A stretch of DNA of 64,000 nt from Sphaerisporangium perillae (GCF_023276435.1 NZ_JALLPO010000001.1:358813-422812); one strand, 5' to 3'. Positions 8,118 to 16,652 are shown, numbered from the stretch's first letter. A program made the numbers and translations. Notes: generated by a model not told the origin, from the letters alone.

Positions 8118-10913
8118 TCATCGCCTGCCGGAGGCGGCCAGCAATTCGGCGACATGGTGGGCTGTCCGGTCGGTCAACTGGGCGATCTGGGTTCGGCAGC
8201 TGAACCCGTCGGCGAGCACGACCGTTTCGGCTGAGGCACCTCGAACCTGGGGGAGCAACACCTGTTCGGCCGCCGCCACCGACACCTCGTAGTGCCCGCG
8301 TTCAAAACCGAAGTTGCCCGCGAGACCGCAGCAGCCGGACGCCAGTTCGATGTTGTCCACACCGGCTCGGCGCAGAAGCTCGCTGTCGGCCGCAGTCCCC
8401 GAGTCGGCGTGCTGGTGGCAATGGGTCTGGCTCAGTGAACGCACGTCCAGTCGCGATGGTTCGTAGTCGCTGTCAACCAGAAGCTCGGCGAAAGTGGTGA
8501 CACGACCTGCGGTTCGTCGTGCGGCGGCCGTGTCCAGCAAGTTGGGCAGATCCGACCGCAGTGCCGCGGTGCAGCTCGGCTCGAGACCGACGATGGGCAT
8601 GTCCGGGAGGCGTTCCACGGCGGCGACGGTTCGAGCCCCGACGCGGCGGGCCTTGCCGAGCTGGCCGGTGGTCAGCCAGGTCAACCCGCAGCACTGGGTT
8701 CCCGGCGGCACGTGCACCTGGAACCCGGCGGATTCGAGCACCTCGACTCCCGCACGCAGCACTTGAGGACTGAAGTGATTGTTGAACGAGTCCACCCACA
8801 GCAGCACCGGCCGCCCTGACGGCCCTTGCGGACGGCTGCGGAACCAGCGCAGAAAAGTCTGGCCGGCGAACGAAGGAATGGGGCGCTGCGGGGCGATGCC
8901 ACCGAGCCGTTTCAGCGCGGGCGCCAACGCCGAGTGGGTCACGGCGTTGGCCAGCCGAGGTGTCCGCCCCGCCAGCCGCGACCAGAACGGAAGCCAACCC
9001 ATCGAGTAGTGCGACAACGGGCGTAGCCGGTGCCGATAATGGTGGTACAGGAACTCGGACTTGTAGCTCGCCACGTCCACACCGACCGGACAGTCGGAGC
9101 TGCATCCCTTGCAGGACAGGCACAAATCCAGTGCGTCCCGGACTTCGCGGGAACGCCAGCCGTTGGTGATCACCTCGCCCTGCAGCCGGGCGCGGCCACG
9201 GGTGGAGTCACGTTCGTTTCGGGTCACCCGGTAGCTGGGGCACATCACCGATCCGGTCGCGGCGGTCGTCCGGCATTTGCCGACGCCGACACAGCGGCGG
9301 GTCGCCCGGGCGAAATCCCCACCGTCCTCGGGAAAGCGGAGCACCGTCGCCAGCGGCAGCGGAACACGCTGAGGCGAGACGCGCAAGTCCTGATCGGACC
9401 GTCGCGGATGGACGACGACCCCCGGGTTGAGCCGGCCCTCGGGATCCCAGATCTGCTTGAAACGCGCCATCAGGCCGATGGCCTGCGGGCTGTAGACCAG
9501 ATCGAGAAACTCCGAGCGCGCCTGGCCGTCGCCGTGTTCGCCGGACGGCGAGCCGCCGTGCGCCGCGACCAGCCGAGCGGCCTCGGCGAGAAACGCCCGG
9601 AACCGGGTCGTTCCCGCCTCGGTGCTGAAGTCGAAGTCGATCCGGACGTGCAGACAGCCTTCGCCGAAATGCCCATAGACGGCGCCGCGAAGCGCGTACC
9701 GGTCCAGCAGGGCCACGAAATCGCGCAGGTAGGCGCCGAGATTGTCCGGTGGGACGGCGGCGTCCTCCCAGCCGGGCCATGCCTCCGATCCGTCGGGCAG
9801 CCGCGTCGCCAGGCCGGCTCCGTCCTCCCGGATGCTCCACAGCGCACGTTGGTCATCGGGGGCGACGGCCACATACGTGCCGCGGAAACCCGCTGTGTTC
9901 TCCGCAGCGGACACCAGTTCCGCCGGATCGTCGGTGTCGATCTCGGCGAACAACCACGCGTCGCCCTCCGGAAGCCGGTCGAGTGCCGCGGGCCGGGCGA
10001 CCATCTGGGTCAGGCTGCGGTCCAGGCCTTCCAACGTCATCGGCGCGCACTTGATCAACGCGGGCACGGCGTCCGCAGCGGCGAACGAGTCCGCGTATCC
10101 GAGCACGACCAGGGTACGCGTCGCCGGCCGTGCCACCAGTTCGAGGGTCGCCGAGAGCACCACCACGCACGTGCCCTCGGTGCCGACCAGCGCACGGGCG
10201 AGGTCGAACCGGTTCTCCGGCAACAGATGCTCGAGCGCGTAACCCGATACCTGCCGCGGAAACCGGCCGAATTCGGTCCGCAGAGTGCTCAGGTCGCCCA
10301 GCGCGAGGTCCCGGGCGGCCGCGAGGACGCGCCCGCGTTCGCCGCCCTCGGCGATCGCGTGATCGAGTTCCGCGCGGGTCATCGGGCCGACGGTCAGTAT
10401 CGTCCCGTCATAGGTGAGCACTTCGAGTTCGAGGACGTTGTCGCTGGTCTTTCCCCAGGCCAAGGAGTGCGAGCCGCAGGCGTTGTTGCCGATCATCCCG
10501 CCGATCGTGCACCGCCCGTGCGTGGATGGATCCGGCCCGAATATCAAGCCGTGCCCTGCGACCGCGGACTGCAGGTCGTCCAGCACAATGCCCGGTTCGA
10601 CGCGCGCGGTCCGCGCGTCCGGGTCGATCGACAGGATCCGCGAGTAATGCCGGGAGAAATCCAGCACTACACCCTCGCCTACAGCCTGGCCTGACGTGCT
10701 GGTTCCGCCGCCGCGAGACGTGATCGACGCGCCATGGCGACGGCACGCGGCCACCGCGGCGATCACATCATCACGGTCGAGCGGAAACACGACCGCCACC
10801 GGGATCCGGCGGTAGTTGGAGGCGTCCGCCGAGTACAGGGCGCGGGCGCCTACGTCGGCGGCCACCTCGCCCCGGACGGCGGCCCGCAGATCGGCGATCA
10901 GTTCAGTACTCAT
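8118..10913 (-). CDS. FAD-binding and (Fe-S)-binding dehydrogenase, D-2-hydroxyglutarate dehydrogenase type (YdiJ-like)
   Basis: A 931-residue fusion. Residues ~1-230 are a PCMH-type FAD domain (SRGGGTSTSGQAVGEG, IGGMIGNNACGSHS). Residues ~240-510 are the FAD-linked oxidase C-terminal domain, including GHFGEGCLHVRIDF and GEHGDGQARSEFL. Then come two cysteine clusters (CVGVGKCRTTAATGSVMCPS; CLSCKGCSSDCP) for Fe-S centres, and two CCG motifs (TQCCGLTWL, SGCCGLAGNFG). This layout is that of YdiJ-type D-2-hydroxyglutarate dehydrogenases; D-lactate or glycolate dehydrogenases are alternatives. The start overlaps the HglS-like stop by four bases. HglS makes D-2-hydroxyglutarate, so the neighbour strongly suggests this enzyme oxidises it to 2-oxoglutarate. 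Confidence 0.85.
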   Translation of the reverse strand: MSTELIADLRAAVRGEVAADVGARALYSADASNYRRIPVAVVFPLDRDDVIAAVAACRRHGASITSRGGGTSTSGQAVGEGVVLDFSRHYSRILSIDPDARTARVEPGIVLDDLQSAVAGHGLIFGPDPSTHGRCTIGGMIGNNACGSHSLAWGKTSDNVLELEVLTYDGTILTVGPMTRAELDHAIAEGGERGRVLAAARDLALGDLSTLRTEFGRFPRQVSGYALEHLLPENRFDLARALVGTEGTCVVVLSATLELVARPATRTLVVLGYADSFAAADAVPALIKCAPMTLEGLDRSLTQMVARPAALDRLPEGDAWLFAEIDTDDPAELVSAAENTAGFRGTYVAVAPDDQRALWSIREDGAGLATRLPDGSEAWPGWEDAAVPPDNLGAYLRDFVALLDRYALRGAVYGHFGEGCLHVRIDFDFSTEAGTTRFRAFLAEAARLVAAHGGSPSGEHGDGQARSEFLDLVYSPQAIGLMARFKQIWDPEGRLNPGVVVHPRRSDQDLRVSPQRVPLPLATVLRFPEDGGDFARATRRCVGVGKCRTTAATGSVMCPSYRVTRNERDSTRGRARLQGEVITNGWRSREVRDALDLCLSCKGCSSDCPVGVDVASYKSEFLYHHYRHRLRPLSHYSMGWLPFWSRLAGRTPRLANAVTHSALAPALKRLGGIAPQRPIPSFAGQTFLRWFRSRPQGPSGRPVLLWVDSFNNHFSPQVLRAGVEVLESAGFQVHVPPGTQCCGLTWLTTGQLGKARRVGARTVAAVERLPDMPIVGLEPSCTAALRSDLPNLLDTAAARRTAGRVTTFAELLVDSDYEPSRLDVRSLSQTHCHQHADSGTAADSELLRRAGVDNIELASGCCGLAGNFGFERGHYEVSVAAAEQVLLPQVRGASAETVVLADGFSCRTQIAQLTDRTAHHVAELLAASGRR

Positions 10914-12238
10914 ACCGGTGGCAGTCCAAGCTTCTTGCGGGCATGTCGAAGCGACTGTCGCTGTTGCGCCTCATACAGTTCGAACGGATCCAGGACCTGC
11001 CTGCCGATCATCTCCGACAGCCGGCCCTCGTCGTAGGCGGTGGCGGCCTGGGTCGAGTCCCGAGTGCCCTCGTCGGTGAGGTTGGACTGGAAGATCCCGG
11101 CTGCGGAGCGGGGCAGGAAGTCCTCGTACACAATCGGAGTCGCGGTGATCGTGCCGTCGTCGAGAACGGCTTGATACGTGAAGTACGCCAGCCCCTGGTC
11201 AGCGAGCCCGCGCTCGTCCGCAGGCAAGTGCGCGCGCCACACGCCCTCCGCGACGTCCTGCCTGGACTTGCCGGACTCGGTCACGAGCCGGTCGGTCTCC
11301 GCCACCATGCGGTCGTACAGCGCCCTGCCTTCGCGCGTCAAAGCGACGCCACGGGCCTCGACTTCCCCGAAACGAACGCGAAGTGTGCCGTCGGTGACCG
11401 AACCGTCGGCCGCGCGGAACTTCCGGGGTTCGGCCAGCGCCCGGAACGACGTCTGTCGCAACAGGACATCCGGCCCGGCCCACCGTGGCGGGCCCTGGAT
11501 CTGGTCGATCATGGTGATCCCGCGTTCGCTCATCCGCCGGTACAGCTCGTCGATGTCCAACACCCTTGGCGTCAGGTGGTTGACGTGCGTGCTGCGCACG
11601 CCGCCGATGTCGGCGGCCACGGCAGAAATCCGCTCCAGTTCGGCGTACCACGTCTGGTCCACAGGCTCCGGGGAGAGTTCGAACGCTCCGACGGCCAGGT
11701 GGAGGAATCGCTCGGCCGCGGGATCATCGAGTTCGCCGTTCCGCTCGGCCCGCGCTGCCAGCTCCAGCAGCTCGGGAGAGAACAGCTCCCGGCGCTCCAG
11801 GAAGGCTTCCAGCCGGGCCTGCAGGTCCGCGTCGAAGAAGCGGCGGTCGGCAGTGGTGAGCATCGAGGTGAAGACCCGGAACGGGTTGCGCGCCAGCTCA
11901 TCCGCCGCGATCGGGCGGAAGGCGGTGGACACCACCGGCACCGAACTGCTGGCGGCGTCCCGCAGGTCGTAGAAGCCGACCGGATGCATGCCCAGCGCCG
12001 CGAAGATCTGCGCTGCCTGACGCATCTCCCGCGGACTGCCCACCCGGATCGCACCGTGTCGCTCAGCGGTCACCCGGCTGATGTCGCCCAAGCGCATGGC
12101 GTCCGCGTCACGCCGCAGCACCTCCTGGTTGATCTCGCCGGCCACGTCGAGCAGCGTCGTGTACGCGGGCACCTCGGCGCCGTACATATCGGACAGACGA
12201 ACGGCGAACGCGGCCCGCAGCTGCGAAGTCTGAGGCAT
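10910..12238 (-). CDS. hglS: 2-oxoadipate dioxygenase/decarboxylase (DUF1338, HglS-like)
   Basis: A 442-residue member of the DUF1338/YdcJ family. HglS of Pseudomonas putida converts 2-oxoadipate plus O2 to D-2-hydroxyglutarate plus CO2 using Fe(II). The family's key positions are visible: HGAIR at residues 61-65 (matching the metal His and the substrate-binding Arg four residues on), THVNHLTPRVLD with the second metal His region, and FGEVEARGVALT with the metal Glu. Length fits the family. An AAGGA-type ribosome site precedes the ATG. The gene lies between the enamidase-like gene (12-base gap) and the dehydrogenase (overlap), so all three are probably one transcript driven from the divergent promoter before 13460. 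Confidence 0.85.
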   Translation of the reverse strand: MPQTSQLRAAFAVRLSDMYGAEVPAYTTLLDVAGEINQEVLRRDADAMRLGDISRVTAERHGAIRVGSPREMRQAAQIFAALGMHPVGFYDLRDAASSSVPVVSTAFRPIAADELARNPFRVFTSMLTTADRRFFDADLQARLEAFLERRELFSPELLELAARAERNGELDDPAAERFLHLAVGAFELSPEPVDQTWYAELERISAVAADIGGVRSTHVNHLTPRVLDIDELYRRMSERGITMIDQIQGPPRWAGPDVLLRQTSFRALAEPRKFRAADGSVTDGTLRVRFGEVEARGVALTREGRALYDRMVAETDRLVTESGKSRQDVAEGVWRAHLPADERGLADQGLAYFTYQAVLDDGTITATPIVYEDFLPRSAAGIFQSNLTDEGTRDSTQAATAYDEGRLSEMIGRQVLDPFELYEAQQRQSLRHARKKLGLPPV

Positions 12239-12250
12239 CGGTTTTTCCTT

Positions 12251-13414
12251 TCAGTGCCACCGGACAGCGGACCGTGGTGGGGGAGTCTGTTCACTGCGGC
12301 CGGACACCAGGGCCTCGCCGTCGACGAGCACCGCCGCGATACCGGGAAGATCGCCCACCGCGAACGACTCCAACGCGTCGTTGGCGTCGGAGCCGGTGAT
12401 CGGACCGAGTACGACCAGGTCGGCAGGCCGGCCGGGCGCCAGCACACCGGTGTCCAGCCTGTGGGCCGCGGCGGTCACGCCGGTGGCCGCAGCGACCGCG
12501 TCGGCGGGATCGACTCCGCAGACCGACGCGAGGAAACAGATGTTGCGGAGCATGCCCCGCGGGATCACGCCGGTCCCGCCGGGGGTATCGGTCCCCAGCG
12601 TGAGCCTGGCCAGCTCGTCCCGGGCATGCAGTTCGTCGACCACGACCCGGGTGGCGCGGTAGTTCATCGAACTGCACACCTCCAGCGCGCAGGTCGTCGT
12701 GCGGACCACCGCACGGATGTCGTCGTCGCGCATCGGGATCGGCCCGCCGGAGATGTGCCCGACGATGTCCGGGCCGACCGCCGCCACGATCTCGTGGCCG
12801 GCTACCCGGCTCGATCCGGACCGCGAGACGCCGCCGGAGTGCATCTTGACGGTCATCCCGCGCTCGTGTGCCCAGGCGACATACCGGACCGCTTCGCCGT
12901 CGTCCAGCCGGTTCCAGTCGTAGAAGATGAACTTCAACTGGTCGACGCCCTCGGCGGCCAGCCGGTCGAAGTGCTGCTCGGTCATGCCTGGCACAAGCAG
13001 CGCCGTGCCCGCGCTGACCTTGACCCCGGATGGGCGCATCCGGCCGGTGGTGTGCTTGGACACGATCGCGATGCTGACCACCAGCTCGGGGGTGAGCTGG
13101 TCGAACGCCAGCCCGGGAATGTGCAGCTCTCCTGCGGACACCATCGAGGTGGTGCCGCCATGCAGGTAGTTGTGGATCCAGCCGATCGCGTCCTGGGCGG
13201 GAGTCCACTCGCCGAAGGTCGGGTGCACGTGCCCATCGACGAGCCCAGGGATCACCGTGAGACCGCCCGCGTCGAGGACACGGTCTGCCTGGTGCGTGCC
13301 GCCGATGGCGGCGATCACGCCGTCCTCGATGAGCATGGAGGTGTCCCGCGCCACCGGTGCACCGGGCAGTCCGGTGGCCAGCGTGCCGATGTTGTCGATC
13401 ACGATCGAGGTCAT
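12251..13414 (-). CDS. Enamidase-like amidohydrolase
   Basis: A 387-residue metal-dependent amidohydrolase; ATG 13414 is chosen because the family start (TSIVIDNIGTLATG) follows at once. It resembles enamidase of Eubacterium barkeri nicotinate fermentation, which opens the cyclic enamide 6-oxo-tetrahydronicotinate. Metal motifs: VDGHVHP (about residue 65), MHSGG, GHISGGP, and LGTDTPGGTGVIPRGMLRN with the catalytic Asp. The LHGGTTSMVSAGELHIPG and PGRPADLVVLGP segments also match that protein. It is the first gene of the minus-strand operon. Linkage to HglS suggests a substrate that opens to 2-oxoadipate rather than 2-formylglutarate. Other cyclic amides are possible. Confidence 0.82.
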   Translation of the reverse strand: MTSIVIDNIGTLATGLPGAPVARDTSMLIEDGVIAAIGGTHQADRVLDAGGLTVIPGLVDGHVHPTFGEWTPAQDAIGWIHNYLHGGTTSMVSAGELHIPGLAFDQLTPELVVSIAIVSKHTTGRMRPSGVKVSAGTALLVPGMTEQHFDRLAAEGVDQLKFIFYDWNRLDDGEAVRYVAWAHERGMTVKMHSGGVSRSGSSRVAGHEIVAAVGPDIVGHISGGPIPMRDDDIRAVVRTTTCALEVCSSMNYRATRVVVDELHARDELARLTLGTDTPGGTGVIPRGMLRNICFLASVCGVDPADAVAAATGVTAAAHRLDTGVLAPGRPADLVVLGPITGSDANDALESFAVGDLPGIAAVLVDGEALVSGRSEQTPPPRSAVRWH

Positions 13415-13459
13415 GCGTGGCTCCGCGAGATGAGAAGATGGTTCGTATAAACTATTAAC
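13415..13459. promoter_or_regulatory. Divergent promoter/operator region for the catabolic operons
   Basis: Only 45 bases separate the enamidase-like ATG from the gntR ATG. It is AT-rich for this DNA. TAAACT at 13448-13453 sits six bases before the gntR ATG with no Shine-Dalgarno sequence, the layout of a leaderless transcript. The minus strand reads TAGTTTAT (13447-13454), a motif also found (TACTTTTT, TACTTTAT) before the LLM gene and the transporter operon. Confidence 0.5.
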
Positions 13460-14158
13460 ATGAGCGACGAGGGTGGAATCGGCGTGGTTCGTGCCAATGG
13501 GGTGGCGTACGTCCGGCCCACCACCGCGCACCAGGCAGTTCTGGTCGAACTGCGCAAGATGGTGATCAACGGCGAGCTGGCGCCCGGCACCGCGATCCGG
13601 CAGGACGAGATCGCGGAACGGTTCAATGTGAGCCGAGTGCCGGTGCGTGAGGCGCTGAAGATGCTCGAGGGCGAAGGGCATGTCACCTACCTGCCGCACC
13701 ACGGGTTCCGTGTCACGCAGCTGACCATCGCCGAGCTCATCGAGGTCTACGACATGCGCGAATGGCTCGAGACAGGCCTGGTCCGCGCCAGCGTCCCGCG
13801 GCTGGGTCGCGCCGAGCTCGCCACGATGCAGGACGCGATGGCCCGGATGGCGCAGGCCGCCGCCGACTCCGACGTGACCACGGTCAACGAGCAGAACCGG
13901 CGGTTTCACTTCCAGCTGCTCGAGCCGAGCGGGCTGCACCGCGCGGTGCACACCGTGAGCCAGCTCTGGGACACCACCGACCCGTACCGGCAGCTCTACT
14001 TCGGCGATCAATTCAACGCCGAGACGGTCAACGACGATCATCAGGCGATCCTCGAAGCCGCGTTCGCCCATGACGTCGGCCAGACCGTGCGCCTGCTGAA
14101 CCTGCACCGCGGCGATTCGGTGGCGCACCTGCGCAGCCTGCTGGGAGACGGAAAGTGA
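13460..14158 (+). CDS. GntR family regulator (FadR/FCD subgroup)
   Basis: A 232-residue regulator. The winged helix is at about residues 20-85 (HQAVLVELRKMVINGELAPGTAIRQDEIAERFNVSRVPVREALKMLEGEGHVTYLPHHGFRVT contains the GntR signature). The C-terminal helical FCD ligand domain follows; its metal-site residues include D and H positions in YDMREWLE and DDHQAILEA. FCD regulators usually bind small carboxylic acids, so it likely senses the pathway substrate or 2-oxoadipate-like intermediates and represses the flanking operons. It appears leaderless. Its stop overlaps the RidA-like start by four bases. Confidence 0.92.
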   Translation: MSDEGGIGVVRANGVAYVRPTTAHQAVLVELRKMVINGELAPGTAIRQDEIAERFNVSRVPVREALKMLEGEGHVTYLPHHGFRVTQLTIAELIEVYDMREWLETGLVRASVPRLGRAELATMQDAMARMAQAAADSDVTTVNEQNRRFHFQLLEPSGLHRAVHTVSQLWDTTDPYRQLYFGDQFNAETVNDDHQAILEAAFAHDVGQTVRLLNLHRGDSVAHLRSLLGDGK

Positions 14159-14628
14159 CCGTCAGCCCGCAGATTCAGGACGCGTTGACCGAGCTCGGCT
14201 TGGAGTTGCACGCGGGGCTCGGCGTGCGCGGCGCCTACGCCCCGACCCGCCAGGTCGGCACCATGTTGTGGGTGTCGGGTGTAACCGGTCGAAGCCCGGC
14301 CGGTCCGGGGGTCGTCGGCGTCGTGGGGGAGGGCGTGACGGTCGAACAGGCCAGGGAAGGTGCCCGGCAGGCGGCGGTGAACCTGCTCGCGGCCATCGAA
14401 TCGACGGTCGGGCTGCATAGGGTGACCGCGCTCGGCCATCTGCGTGGGTACGTCCGGGCGGTGGCTGACTTCGATCGGCATCCAGCCGTGATCGACGCGG
14501 CTTCGGAGGTCCTGGTCCGTGCGCTCGGCCCGGAGATCGGCGCGCACGCGAGGACCGCGCTCGGCGTCGCCTCGCTGCCCGGCGGTGCGGCTGTGGAGCT
14601 GGATCTGGTCGCCCATGTGACGGCCTAG
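14155..14628 (+). CDS. RidA family (enamine/imine hydrolase) protein
   Basis: About 157 residues starting with GTG 14155 (GTGA overlap with gntR). It belongs to the YjgF/YER057c/UK114 family. The C-terminal ARTALGVASLPGGAAVELDLVA carries the Arg (about residue 133) and Glu (about 148) that bind and hydrolyse imino acids in RidA. RidA proteins speed hydrolysis of 2-enamine/2-imine acids to 2-oxo acids and ammonia. After opening of a cyclic enamide carrying a 2-carboxylate, exactly such an enamine would form, so I infer a dedicated step giving 2-oxoadipate. Other RidA-like roles cannot be excluded. Confidence 0.85.
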   Translation: MTVSPQIQDALTELGLELHAGLGVRGAYAPTRQVGTMLWVSGVTGRSPAGPGVVGVVGEGVTVEQAREGARQAAVNLLAAIESTVGLHRVTALGHLRGYVRAVADFDRHPAVIDAASEVLVRALGPEIGAHARTALGVASLPGGAAVELDLVAHVTA

Positions 14629-15254
14629 CTCCGCGCCGCGTGCAGGCGGACGGACTGCTGGTCCAACGCTCGTCGGCAGGCGAACCCGAGCAGGAAGGCG
14701 CCCAACGCGGCGCCGGCCACCGGTGCCAGCACAGCGAACAGATTGATCGCCGGTCGGTCGTGCCCGGCGCTGAACTGGTGCGGGTCTGCTGATCGGGCGC
14801 CGGTCATCACGTCGGCGAACTGCTGTTCCAGCCGGACGGCGAACTGCCGCACGATCCGGCCGCTGACCTTCTCGATCATGCCCGCGCCGTACTGGGCGAC
14901 CTTGCCGGTCAGATCGACGTCGGTGCGGACGTCCACAGTGGTGCGTTCTTCGGCAGCGGCTGCCAGCCTCACCGTGACCACGGCTGTCAGCCCGCCTTGG
15001 CCCAGATGATCCCTGGCTGATGCCCGTATCGCCAGCGTGTGCGTGCTGGGGTCGACACTGGTGACCTCGGCCGCGCCCGCGAACCGCAGGTTCACCGGTC
15101 CGACCCGGACGCTGATGTGGCCGCGGTAGACGTCGCCTTCGTGGCTGTCGAGCTCGGCACCGGGGACGCAGGACACCAGCCGCTCGATGTCGGTCATCAG
15201 CGGCCAGGCCGTGGCCAGGGACGCTGGGATATCGAACGTGTTGACCAGCCGCAC
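14625..15254 (-). CDS. CoxG-like SRPBCC protein
   Basis: About 209 residues from GTG 15254, which has GGAGGG eight bases upstream; a longer upstream reading has no such site. The N-terminal RLVNTFDIPASLATAWPLMTDIERLVSCVPGAEL is the characteristic start of the carbon monoxide dehydrogenase subunit G family. Residues ~165-190 form a hydrophobic segment (AINLFAVLAPVAGAALGAFLLGFA) that probably anchors it in the membrane. CoxG-type proteins recruit molybdenum hydroxylases to the membrane, so it fits the three-subunit hydroxylase of this locus. Its stop codon and the RidA stop share the palindrome CTAG in opposite directions. Confidence 0.85.
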   Translation of the reverse strand: MRLVNTFDIPASLATAWPLMTDIERLVSCVPGAELDSHEGDVYRGHISVRVGPVNLRFAGAAEVTSVDPSTHTLAIRASARDHLGQGGLTAVVTVRLAAAAEERTTVDVRTDVDLTGKVAQYGAGMIEKVSGRIVRQFAVRLEQQFADVMTGARSADPHQFSAGHDRPAINLFAVLAPVAGAALGAFLLGFACRRALDQQSVRLHAARS

Positions 15255-15330
15255 CCGGTACTCCCTCCGCGAACCTCGCCTTGGCGAGGAGCCTCTGCTA
15301 CTTTTTATAAAGAATACACTTGGAGGCTGC
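15255..15330. promoter_or_regulatory. Divergent promoter between CoxG-like and LLM genes
   Basis: A 76-base spacer. CTACTTTTTATAAAG at 15298-15312 contains TTTATAAA, a perfect palindrome, in otherwise GC-rich DNA, and shares TACTTT with the region before the transporter operon. GGAGG at 15322-15326 is the ribosome site of the LLM gene. Confidence 0.5.
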
Positions 15331-16332
15331 ATGAGCAACATCAGCAAGGGTGTGGGCCTTTTCCCCACCGAACCGGTTGGCGCGATGCGCGAGTATGTCC
15401 AGGTCGCGGAGGGCCTTGGCTACGACAACGTGTGGTTCGGCGACTCACAGAACATCTGGCGGGAGTCCGGGATCGCGATGGGCGCCGCGGCAGTGGGTAC
15501 CGAGCGGATCGTATTCGGTACGGGCGTGACGAACGCGGTGACCAGGCACCGGTCGCTGCTGGCATCCCAGTGGGCGACCCTGGCGGAATTCACCGGCGGC
15601 CGGGTCGCGCTGGGCATCGGCACCGGCGACTCGTCGTTGCGGACCATGGGTCTCAAGCCCCTCAAGCTGGCCGAACTCGAGGACGCGATCGAAGAGCTGC
15701 GCACCCTTTTCCGGGGCGAGAGCGTCAAGGAAGCCTCCAGCGGCGCGGACTTCCACCTGAACTACCTGACCGAGCCGACCCCGATCCCGATCTACATCGC
15801 CGCGTCCGCGCCGAAGATCCTCGAGATGTCCGGGCGCGTGGCCGACGGCGTGATCGTGCTGGTGGGCACCGCCCCGCAGTTCATCGAAGGCGCGCTGAAG
15901 CAGATCGAAAAGGGCGCGAAGGCAAGCGGCCGCACCCTGGCCGACCTGCGGATAGTCCTGTGGACACCGACCGCGATCCAGGACGACCCAAAGGAAGCAC
16001 GTGACCTGGTGCGGGCGCATGTGTCGCGAGTGGTGATCCGGCCGCTGCCCGCGGAGATCGACCCGGAGCTTCAGGGCGCGGTCGACCGCATCCGGCAGAG
16101 CTACGACTACTACCACCACATGGACACGGAGGCCGACCACGCCGACCTGGTCCCGGACGCCCTGGTGGACCTGTTCGCGCTGGCCGGCACGCCCGACGAG
16201 TGCCGCGACCGGGTCAAGCAGATCCACGCCATGGGCGTGGACCAGATCTCGATCGTGCCGTTCGTCCGACCAGGCCAAAGCAAGACCGCGACGATCACTC
16301 AGTTCGCCGAGATCTGTGCGTCACTGGGATGA
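15331..16332 (+). CDS. LLM class flavin- or F420-dependent oxidoreductase
   Basis: A 333-residue luciferase-like TIM-barrel protein. ATG 15331 is chosen for its GGAGG box; upstream in-frame starts lack one. Family marks: AEGLGYDNVWFGDS (about residue 27), GVTNAVTRHRSLLASQWATLAEFTGGRVALGIGTGDS (about 70-105), IPIYIAASAPKILEMSG, and GTPDECRDRVKQIHAMGVDQ near the end. The pattern is closest to Mer/F420-dependent reductases rather than to two-component monooxygenases. In this locus it is the only good candidate for reducing a hydroxylated heteroaromatic ring before the enamidase step. A monooxygenase role cannot be ruled out from sequence. Confidence 0.85.
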   Translation: MSNISKGVGLFPTEPVGAMREYVQVAEGLGYDNVWFGDSQNIWRESGIAMGAAAVGTERIVFGTGVTNAVTRHRSLLASQWATLAEFTGGRVALGIGTGDSSLRTMGLKPLKLAELEDAIEELRTLFRGESVKEASSGADFHLNYLTEPTPIPIYIAASAPKILEMSGRVADGVIVLVGTAPQFIEGALKQIEKGAKASGRTLADLRIVLWTPTAIQDDPKEARDLVRAHVSRVVIRPLPAEIDPELQGAVDRIRQSYDYYHHMDTEADHADLVPDALVDLFALAGTPDECRDRVKQIHAMGVDQISIVPFVRPGQSKTATITQFAEICASLG

Positions 16333-16357
16333 AACCCCAGGACAGCGGCATTTTCCC

Positions 16358-16385
16358 AGCGCCGGGCAGCTCGGCTCCCGGCGCT
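16358..16385 (+). terminator. Hairpin after the LLM gene
   Basis: Perfect 9-bp arms AGCGCCGGG/CCCGGCGCT with a 10-base loop, 25 bases after the stop codon. No U tract follows. Confidence 0.55.
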
Positions 16386-16652
16386 CCGCCGGCACTGCGC
16401 TCAGCCCGGTCAACGCCGGTGGCTCCGGACCAGATACCGCTCCCGGTGCCTCGGCAGCCCCTGGTGGCTGACCGCCCCACCGACTCTCCCAGGTCCGCCG
16501 AGGCGGTGGGCTGGGAGCGGGTGCTCGTCAGCCCTGGCTTTTTGGTGGGGGTCGCCTGCGCTGCCGCCGCAGTTGGTGTGGTTCTCGCGGGCAGAAGGAG
16601 TGCTGTTACCTGCTCGTTACGTGCGGTATGTCGCATTCCAGAGTAGGAACGT

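Noticed and set aside
7880..8155. A minus-strand frame ending in a GTRTPDPLIKSQLL-like tail.
   Set aside because: The tail is the well-known false translation of a tRNA gene; the frame runs through tRNA-Lys.
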